Positions 57,117-64,000 of a stretch of 64,000 bases of DNA are shown here, piece by piece (positions within the stretch are counted from its first letter, which is position 1; each line of letters begins with the position of its first letter). The stretch spans positions 806,001 to 870,000 of the forward strand of contig JACAAK010000007.1 of assembly GCA_025093985.1 (NCBI GenBank). The letters run 5' to 3'. This DNA comes from Calvatia gigantea. Taxonomy: Eukaryota; Basidiomycota; Agaricomycetes; Agaricales; Lycoperdaceae. The notes beneath the pieces are model-generated. The model was not told the DNA's origin. It saw only the letters and a program-made list of their open reading frames with translations, and did not search any database. The position numbers were made by a program, and so were the translations under genes.

Positions 57117-58396
57117 TCAAGGCAAAACAAAGTAATCAATCAGATTGTCTTCGAAGGAAACAAGCAAACCTCGCAACTCTCCCACCAATCGCTCCTTGCA
57201 CGGTTTTTCGAAAGAAGCCTTGGTGGAACCTTCAAGTCGGCGGAGTGCCTCCTCGAGCATTGCACCAAAATCAAGGGTACCACATAAACCCATCCAAATC
57301 GTGTCCCAAGCCGAACGACAATCGGAATGCGACATACTGTGATCAAAACGCTCCTCAACACGATTGGGGGGTGTCACCCAAACGTCCTCAGACCCCGGCC
57401 CTTTCGGGGACGGGCATGTGCATTCGAACTGCACTCGACCTAACGAATTGGCTCCTGCGTAGTGAAACCAAACTCCAGAACCCATGCATGAGCTTCAAGC
57501 GCTGGGGATACGACACTTCAGCCACTCCAGAAATTTTGTAAGAATTTCGAAAATTATCTGGCCCGAGTTTACTATCCGGATCGCGAATACTGTCCAAAGC
57601 GCCTGGTAGGCAAAATACGCCAATGCGACGTAGAACGCGGTAATAAGCTAGACCGCGTACGCTAGCGAGACGGGAAGTCGTCGGCAAAGTCCAGAACCCT
57701 CTGGATGTTAGGAGGATTCTCGACGTTGTTGATAGATGAGAGCCACTGGAATTCGATCGCCTCCTTGAACTCTTGATCAATGGCGTCAGTTTTGGTTGAA
57801 AAGGTTAGAAATTGCCCTATAATATCCGAAGTCCATGAGGATTTACTTGGTGCCTTTGAAGAGTTGAAAACGGTCATCCAGTGTTCCCGAAGAACGATGA
57901 TCGCCCATTTTTCAAGGAGCAAGAGCTCGTATTTATGAGCGACGGACGCCAAAGAGATTAGTCGACCGAGGTCTACTTTGGCAGGATCCTCTTGCGCGCA
58001 CACCTCCGTCGGTCTTTGTTGTTTGACTTGTTAGCAAGCATTCTCACTCTAACCTTCAGTAACCATACCTTATATAAAGACCCCAACAGAATGCTTGGAA
58101 AGAGGTGACAGAATCCTGACATACAATCGGATTGTCGTCTGAACTTCCTTCGCAACTTTCCTCAGTGTTTTCTGTTCCGTCCCCGCTGGTCGTTGATTTC
58201 TGCGGCAGAGAGAAACATGTTTTCGAAAAACGGCGACTCCCTGGTAAGTAGATATTGGTGGATCTAGTATCTCTCGGTCAGTAATATCCCCTCCAAAAAC
58301 TTTGGGAATTGGGCTCACTTTGAATAGGTGATCGTCAACCCGAAAGACACAGTTACCATCCTCAAAATAATATTGCTCGTCCATTATCAATGACAT
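57117..58396 (-). pseudogene. BTB/POZ domain protein, family 1 copy I, frameshifted
   Basis: The start MSLIMDEQYYFEDGNCVFRV and an intron lead to IHQYLLTRESPFFENMF, the BTB core. Then come DDNPIVCQDSVTSFQAFCWG, LISLASVAHKYELLLLEKWA, GLAYYRVLRRIGVF, LKLMHGFWSLVSLR, LGRVQFECTCPSP, LDFGAMLEEALRRLEG and the C-terminal DYFVLP. It is collinear with the intact copy III (61983-63245). Relative to it there are three apparent single-base insertions: about 58200 (after the BTB core), about 57673 (before GLAYYRV) and 57456 (inside SLR-GANSLGRV). Either a pseudogene or an error-rich assembly of a tandem repeat. BTB proteins are typically adaptors for cullin-3 ligases or transcription regulators; nothing more specific can be said. 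Confidence 0.75.
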
Positions 58397-58626
58397 TGCT
58401 TCAAGGGCAAATAAATCGTGCGTCGTTGTATAGGTTGGTGAGGTGAGATGAGATAATCCGATAATCTTTTCTTGTATTCGTTGTTGTCACGTAAATCACC
58501 CTCGTGGCAGCAGAACGCAAGTCCCGTGAGAGTCAGCACACATCAAGGAGAAATGTTGGTGTTCGGCATGTCACTACAATATTCCTAAGCACTTGCAACC
58601 ATGATAGAACAAAGAAAGTACTGCAG
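58397..58626. other. Spacer between BTB copies I and II
   Basis: Short intergenic region; no gene seen. Confidence 0.4.
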
Positions 58627-59896
58627 TCATTCAGGCAAAACAAAGTAATTAACAAGGTTCTCCTCAAATGCAGCAAGGAGAGTCTGGAACTTCGATAGCA
58701 AAAATTCTCTGCATGACCGGCTGAGGCGTTTCGCTATTCCAGTATGAGATTGAAGTCGGCGGAGCCCTTCCTCGAGGGCTGCCCCAAAATCACGGAAATC
58801 ATCTAGATTTTCCCCTCTCCATTCCGAAATGCAATATTTGTGCCCTTTGTGAGACGAGGCACGTTCCAATAGCACTTCACGAAGTGAGTTCTCTCTACGT
58901 AATGACATCAGACACCAGAAACCGCGCATAAGCTTCAGGCGGTAATAAGGGTCGAACTCGGAAAGCATATCGCCGAGATTATTGTAGCTTTGAAAGCTGC
59001 CTGGTTCAATGCCGCCACGGTTCCCCAAAGGGCGCGCTTGAAACTTCCCTAAACGACGCAAAGTATGATAGTAGGCCAAGCCACGATGCCTGCCAGAAGA
59101 CAAGCTATCGGCGAACTCCAGTGCTCTTTGTACGGTGGAAGGTGTCTCAGCCTTGGCAATACTATGGGATAGCCACTGGGCTTCGATCGTTTTCTTGAAC
59201 GCCGGGTCAATAGGGTCGGCCTTGGTGGACAGGATCACAAGCTGTTCAATGGTGTCCACTCTCCACTGTATGCGCAGTGTTGCCGGGGCGGCGTCAGAAG
59301 CGAAATCAGCCATCCAGTGGGTGCGAAGAACGTCGATCGACCATTTTTCGAGGAGAGTAAACTCGTACTTATGAGCAATCAGCGCGAGAGAGACCAGTCG
59401 GTGGATGTTAACCGTTTGGAGGTCAGCTTGCTCGCGAATCTCGATCGGTCTTTGGTACATCAGTATACATTCAACAGCTTCACCTCATAAATTGGCTTAC
59501 TCACTTTGCGTAAAGACCCCAACACAATGCCCGGAATGACTCGGCTGGCTCACTTTTATTGCGTCAGCCAGCGAACTTCAGGATCTGATTGCCTTCTGGT
59601 CTCACTCTACCATCAACATGTCATCTACCTTTCCTTCCTTGCTATATTCCGTCGTCACCTCCGTATCGTCCTGACTTGTTTTTTGCGACTGCACGAGTAG
59701 GTTTTGAAAAAATGTTGACTCTCGGGTGAAGAGATGCCTGTGGACCTGGACATACATAACTGTCAGTGGCGATTGGATAAATAGGGACGGCCAGACGTTC
59801 ATGCTCGCTCACTTTGAATGCATAGCCTTCTGCCTGAAAATTACAATTGCCATCTTTGAAGTAATAGCTCCCGTCATCGGTTAACGCTGCTGGCAT
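58627..59896 (-). CDS. BTB/POZ domain protein, family 1 copy II
   Basis: ATG 59896 opens MPAALTDDGSYYFKDGNCNF. An intron leads to VHRHLFTRESTFFQNLL (BTB core). A second, less certain intron with a GTTGAT donor joins VDD to EPAESFRALCWGLY. A third leads to RLVSLALIAHKYEFTLLEKW, STKADPIDPAFKKTIEAQWL, GLAYYHTLRRLGKF, LKLMRGFWCLMSLRRENSL, FGAALEEGLRRL and NLVNYFVLPE. The second half is a single intact frame of 277 codons. It is the most divergent of the family 1 copies. If the second intron is not real, the gene is interrupted by stop codons between 59620 and 59570. Confidence 0.72.
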
Positions 59897-60205
59897 ATTG
59901 AGAGGCGCGATAGTGTGAAAGTGGAAAGGCCGTGGCGACAAAATGCCTGTTCTAGCAGATCGATTTGCGTTAATATCTGCTTCAGAAGGATCTCGGTGCA
60001 TAATATAGTAGCAATCCCAACAGTGACTTGAGGCACCCAAACACCCAAACACCTAAGCCCTTCCATGTGATATAAAATGAATAAGCACCCTCTAATAGAA
60101 AACCTGGGACAGAAAACGTATTAAGGAATTTCATCATCACTATTGATCACATGTAGAACTCCCACGAAGAAGCTTGACAGTTCATAACGGGGTGGTGGAA
60201 GCTCT
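59897..60205. other. Divergent spacer between BTB copy II and the family 2 BTB gene
   Basis: About 310 bp separate the minus-strand start at 59896 from the plus-strand start at 60206. Shared promoter region; no other feature recognised. Confidence 0.45.
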
Positions 60206-61306
60206 GTGCCTCGAGCTGTTTCCCCACCGCAGCGACCGCAGGTCATGGGGAATCAACCTTCCAGGAGAGCCGGTCCAACACCAGCTTCCACCCGCTACCA
60301 ATCAAGTACTCTTCCTGACACCTTTTTTGAAGAGGAGGCACCTTTTGAAACGCTCCCACCTTACCCTGAGGTTCATGGCAGGTTTTCATCAACCAACGCT
60401 ACAGGTGGTACGACATTGGAACATGGTTTTCCGTCCGACAGTTGACGTTGCTCCAACTTCAGACAGGGCAGGAATTATTTTCAGGAGCGCTGATGTAGAA
60501 TACTTCTCGCTGAGCCGTCGAGATGTTGATTCTCACACAGGCGCATTGGTGCCTAACGACTGGAGCTGCGGCAGTGTGATTGATTTATTAGAAACATCGA
60601 ACATCCTGAGGGTGCTTTTCAAGTTCATCGGTCCACGTCAGCACCCCGGGCTCCTCAACGAGGATTTCAACTTCCTGGCAGAAGTGGCGAAGGCAGCAGA
60701 AAAGTACAAGGTCTTCAGTGCGATGAACACGTGCTCGGAACGAATGAGGTGAGCTCACTCAGCCATCTATTCACTACTGCTTACCAAGTGTTGCATAGGT
60801 CTTTTGGTGATCGTCATCCGAAACTGGTTCTACTTTACGCAGCTCATCACAATTATCCTCACATTGTGGATGAATGTGCTGACCGTGTGGTTACAAGCGA
60901 AAACATTGAGTATTTCACGCCTCTCCTCCCTGACCACCTTCGGCTCCCTTGGGTACGTTATTATAATCGCTTTTATGACTGATTTTTATGGTGGCCCTAG
61001 TTGCGGTACCACGCCAAATGGTGTAGGGCACTCACAGAAGTCATCTGTTATTCGCCTATACCATCTGATGCATGGACCTCACCAAGGTGCTGGCGAGGCT
61101 GTGGGAAGTTGATCTTCCAAGCCCTGGGAATGGGCGTTCATTCTTTGAACGAGACTTCCTGGGTTTTCGTTGATCGGGTTGAGGGCCATACTGACGGTTG
61201 CAAGAAATGCGAGGAGTTGTGTGGGAAATGGAACAATCATGCTGAAGCAATGATTAGGAATGTTGGCGTGTTCAGCGAGACTCATGAAGAGACGAACCAC
61301 CAGTAA
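60206..61306 (+). CDS. BTB/POZ domain protein, family 2
   Basis: ATG 60206 or 60245 (MGNQPSRRAGP) opens a Pro/Ser-rich leader. A 37 bp intron joins RFSSTNAT to VDVAPTSDRAG. The BTB domain follows: IIFRSADVEYFSLSRRDVDS, VIDLLETSNILRVLFKFIGP, EVAKAAEKYKVFSAMNTC. After another intron come KLVLLYAAHHNYPHIVDECA and LLPDHLRLPW, then a Cys-containing tail (GHTDGCKKCEELCGKW). This is the commonest agaricomycete BTB type, usually about 330 residues, and differs from the neighbouring family 1. The frame is intact and it is on the opposite strand from its neighbours. The short first intron is close to the lower size limit. Confidence 0.82.
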
Positions 61307-61982
61307 ATGTAAACTCTCTGTAAGATATTGTTGTACAATGGACAATGGTTCGTGTCCCACCATGCGACAGTACGCAATAGGTACTCTGCCCGTTTTATAA
61401 CTCAGCCCCACTCTCACTGAGTGTTCCTGTATTACATGCTTCATGTTGCATATGTCGAAAACACAAGGCCGAACATTCTGGTCTCTTATTGAGTGAGCTC
61501 GCGGTTCACTCTGGGTACGTTGGAGGTTAATCATATGTTTAAAAAAGTACGGGATATAAGCCACCATATGAATAGTCCCCCGAAAACAGTACCCACCATA
61601 GGTAATGTATGACCGCGCTCCGGCTATTGGAAGGCTCGGGTTATCACCGGACATGAACTTAGAGTGGAAGAGAGACTCACGGGGTACAGCCTGTCCCGGG
61701 TTTGTTGAATCCGTTTGGACTATCAGCGCACCGAGAAGCACAAAAACTGCTGTTACTAGCGGAAGCACTTTTTTCAGAGAAAGAATAGTCTTAACGGCGG
61801 TAGTGGCCGTACCAGAGAAACTGAATGAAATTCATTCTTGTTAAGTTTAGATAATTGTGCTAAGTGGAGAGTGTGCTCGCGGCTTAACACGCTCGGTCTA
61901 CATGGAGGAATTGAGGCCAGCCTCGAAATACATGCACGGCTTGAGCCTCGTGTCAAATTAATTACCATTGGCAAAATGTGAC
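61307..61982. other. Spacer with an unassigned hydrophobic minus-strand segment
   Basis: A minus-strand frame beginning near 61800 reads LPLVTAVFVLLGALIVQTDS, a membrane or signal-like helix, then SLFHSKFMSGDNPSLPI. It has no ATG in frame and runs antisense into the family 2 BTB gene. It could be an exon of a small secreted or membrane protein; support is weak. Confidence 0.3.
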
Positions 61983-63245
61983 TCAGGGCAAGACAAAATA
62001 GTCAACTAGGTTCTCTTCGAAAGAGGTAAGTAAAGTCTTTATCTCGTTTGTAAGTCGTTTTCTACACTCAACCCCGATACCCTTGCCACTCGCGCCTTCA
62101 AGCCGGTGAAGCGCCTCCTCTATCATAGCCCCGAAATCGAGGGTATCGCAAAGGCTCATCCAGATCATATCCCATCCCAAATAACAATCAGAAAGTGACA
62201 CGGTGGGGTGGAAAACTGCGTTTTCTTGGGGCTCCCCAGGACTTTTCGGAGTTGGACAAGTGCATTGAAACCTCACTCGACCCAACGAACTCGTCCCACG
62301 TAACGAAACCAAACACCAAAACCCACGCATGAGTTTCAGCCTCTGGTCGTGCGGCAGTTCAGCCGTCATTTCAACAGCCCTGGCACAGTCCTGAAAGGTG
62401 TCCGGTCCGAGCCTACGGGACGAGTCGCCAACACTGTCTAAAGCGCGCGGTAGGCGAAACAAACCAAGACGTCGCAGAACGCGGTGATAAACGAGACCAC
62501 GATCTTTATGGGACAAGGAATTGTCAGCATGATTCAAAACTTTCTCGACGTCCGAAAACGCTTCGGGAGTGGCGATGAAGGAGGATAACCACTGGGATTC
62601 GACCCGGAGCGCCTTTTTGAACTCTTGATCAATGCAGCCAGATTTAGCTGAAAGAACCATGAGTTGCGCTATCGTATCCAGAGTCCAGCGCGTTTGACAT
62701 AGCGTCTCTGGGGTTGAATGAGTAGCAGTGGACGTCCAGTGCTTCCGAAGAATGGTTATTGCCCATTTTTCCAGAAGGGCGAGTTGGTATTTATGGGCAA
62801 TCGATGCGAGTGAAACTAGTCGTTCAAGATCAGCCTTGGCAGGATCCTCTTGGATGCGTGCTTCCATAGGTCTTTGTAGTACGATTTGTGAGCAAGAACT
62901 TGCTTTTCTACCCGTTGGTGATCTCACCTTAAATAAAGACCCCAACATAGCGCCTGGAATGAAGTCACAGAATCCTGAGATACAATTGGATTGTCGTCTG
63001 AATTTCCTTCGCGAATATTCTCCGCCATTTCCGTTCCATCCTCCTTTGTCGTCTGCTCCCGCAGAGCAAACATGTCTTCGAAAAGCGGTGATTCTCTGGC
63101 TAGGAGACCCCGGTGGATCTGACAACTTGCTTTTAACGACATCCGGAAAATATGGAACAGGACTCACATTGAACAAACGATCGTCAACTCGAAAGATGCA
63201 GTTACCGTCCTCGAAGTAATATTGCTCGTCTCTGGTCAATGTCAT
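61983..63245 (-). CDS. BTB/POZ domain protein, family 1 copy III (intact reference copy)
   Basis: ATG 63245 opens MTLTRDEQYYFEDGNCIFRV. Exon 2 begins IHRGLLARESPLFEDMF, the BTB core, followed by EDGTEMAENIREGNSDDNPI and VTSFQALCWGLYLR. After the second intron come RLVSLASIAHKYQLALLEKW, SAKSGCIDQEFKKALRVESQ, RGLVYHRVLRRLGLFRL, LKLMRGFWCLVSLRGTSSLG, RVRFQCTCPTPKSPG, WMSLCDTLDFGAMIEEALHR and ENLVDYFVLP. The unspliced sequence is also open through both introns, so an apparent 420-codon frame runs across them; the spliced form matches copies I and II better. About 390 residues. Probable role: protein-protein adaptor. Confidence 0.85.
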   Translation of the reverse strand: MTLTRDEQYYFEDGNCIFRVDDRLFNVSPVPYFPDVVKSKLSDPPGSPSQRITAFRRHVCSAGADDKGGWNGNGGEYSRRKFRRQSNCISGFCDFIPGAMLGSLFKVRSPTGRKASSCSQIVLQRPMEARIQEDPAKADLERLVSLASIAHKYQLALLEKWAITILRKHWTSTATHSTPETLCQTRWTLDTIAQLMVLSAKSGCIDQEFKKALRVESQWLSSFIATPEAFSDVEKVLNHADNSLSHKDRGLVYHRVLRRLGLFRLPRALDSVGDSSRRLGPDTFQDCARAVEMTAELPHDQRLKLMRGFWCLVSLRGTSSLGRVRFQCTCPTPKSPGEPQENAVFHPTVSLSDCYLGWDMIWMSLCDTLDFGAMIEEALHRLEGASGKGIGVECRKRLTNEIKTLLTSFEENLVDYFVLP

Positions 63246-63798
63246 CGTTGCGAGGATTGAGAAAGTACGTGTTGTTATGGGGGGCGCAACGACAAGGGGC
63301 GGGGTGAGTTTGACATATCTCTTCTCACGTAAGTACCTCTTTCGTGGAAGTAGGACGAATGCTGCTTGAGAGCCCCCGTCGCCAAGGTCATTGATCTGTC
63401 ACTGGGGTCCCTTGAAAGGGCGCTTTCGGAACATTCCGAAGCGACCGAATGAATGATAGAGTCTGGCAAGCCTACCAGACGACAAAACAATGAAGAACTA
63501 CAACGCCTCTAATATGGCGCAAGGCGCCCTGACCTTAGCCATACATGTATTGTGGTCCGGATTTCAGTCACTTTTTATTTTTCTATATATTCGGACAGGT
63601 TGAACCAGCCTTGGTGGACAGGACAGGGTTACAAGTTGACAACTTCCAAGCTATCCTATGGCCTCCACATTCTACCCTATGTTCATTGCAGCCGGAGTGG
63701 CATGAGACACGTAAACAGTTATCCAGCGGGTGTGAATACGTCGATCAGCCACTGCATGGTTTGAGCTTCAGGATAATCAAGTGCCGGTATTGAATTCA
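63246..63798. other. Spacer between BTB copies III and IV
   Basis: Plus frames 63545-63793 and 63552-63764 overlap and show no domain. No supported gene. Confidence 0.4.
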
Positions 63799-64000
63799 TT
63801 AAGACCATTCAGGTAGGGCAAAATAATCAATCGGGTTGTTCTTGAAAGAAACAAGCAACCTCACAACCCCACCCCCCCATCAATTGCTTCTTGCACCGCT
63901 TTTTGAAGGCCGTCCCAGTGGGGCCTAAAGCGGACGGAGCGCCTCCTTGAGCATCGCACCAAAATCAAGGGTGTCACATAAATCCATCCAAATTACATCC
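63799..64000 (-). pseudogene. BTB family 1 copy IV, 3' end only, degenerate, cut by the window edge
   Basis: The C-terminus of the family is recognisable: DVIWMDLCDTLDFGAMLKEA at the window edge, and NNPIDYFALPE before a TAA at 63799-63801. Between them a TAG follows ALRPL, and the conserved segment before the tail lies in other frames around a GGGGGGG run near 63872. The upstream gene lies beyond 64000. Confidence 0.6.

Noticed and set aside
1371..58396. Programmed +1 ribosomal frameshifting as the cause of the many frame breaks
   Set aside because: The sites share no codon context, slippery sequence or following stop codon, and BBC1 alone would need six events. Assembly error is simpler.
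61079..61768. 229-codon minus-strand frame as a full gene
   Set aside because: It begins at a GTG, not ATG, and its last 230 bp are antisense to well-supported coding sequence of the family 2 BTB gene. Only the first part might be an exon.
61983..63245. Uninterrupted 420-codon BTB protein without introns
   Set aside because: The read-through segments carry GTGAGT donors and CAG/AAAG acceptors and do not resemble the other copies; removing them restores the BTB core IHRGLLARESPLFEDMF.
1..64000. tRNA, rRNA, CRISPR or intact transposon
   Set aside because: By eye I found no convincing tRNA arm combination, no rRNA sequence, no spaced direct-repeat array, and no transposase, reverse transcriptase or integrase motif. 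A tRNA or repeat search program would be decisive.

Overview
The window looks like nuclear DNA of an agaricomycete (mushroom-forming) basidiomycete. Genes are split by many short GT-AG introns of about 45-65 bp and the housekeeping genes are closely spaced. The accessory content is typical of that class: TKL-like kinases with HGDLK catalytic loops, nwd2-type NACHT NTPases, and tandem BTB and F-box proteins. I saw no rRNA, tRNA, CRISPR array or intact transposon. The species cannot be named from the sequence alone.

Left arm, 0-12.6 kb, is accessory. It holds two related protein kinases (minus, 1371-2950 and 5442-7161), a truncated NACHT/NLR copy (7470-8632), a nearly complete NACHT NTPase (9156-11310), and a duplicated unit of about 500 bp at each end (330-860 and 12050-12470). 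This resembles a fungal NLR/kinase island. Both kinases and the NLR carry single-base frameshifts.

Middle, 12.6-44.3 kb, is mostly conserved and unique. In order: an importin-7/8-type karyopherin (+, 12989-17586); 3' exons of an unidentified gene (-, 17997-18270); a TANGO2 protein (-, 19892-21324) divergent from actin-related protein Arp6 (+, 21772-23653); a Zn2Cys6 transcription factor (-, 25271-26922); a base-exchange-type phosphatidylserine synthase (+, 29903-32035); KIN17 (+, 35610-36701); a membrane-anchored GH5 exo-beta-1,3-glucanase (+, 37130-40633); and a Dal5-like MFS transporter (+, 41739-44323). Several gaps of 1-3 kb between them show no convincing gene.

Right arm, 45-64 kb: a GNAT acetyltransferase (-, 45229-45827), a decayed F-box/LRR gene (+, 47411-48848), a BBC1-like actin-patch protein (-, 49226-54410) directly downstream of an F-box gene (-, 54466-56247), and a BTB/POZ array. 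The array has four members of one family (all minus; two damaged) and one member of a second BTB family on the plus strand.

A cross-cutting observation is that at least sixteen single-base insertions, against two deletions, break otherwise clear reading frames in unrelated genes. The broken genes include an importin and BBC1. The insertion bias and the spread over unrelated genes fit residual long-read assembly errors better than gene death, so the 'pseudogene' calls here that rest only on frameshifts are provisional.
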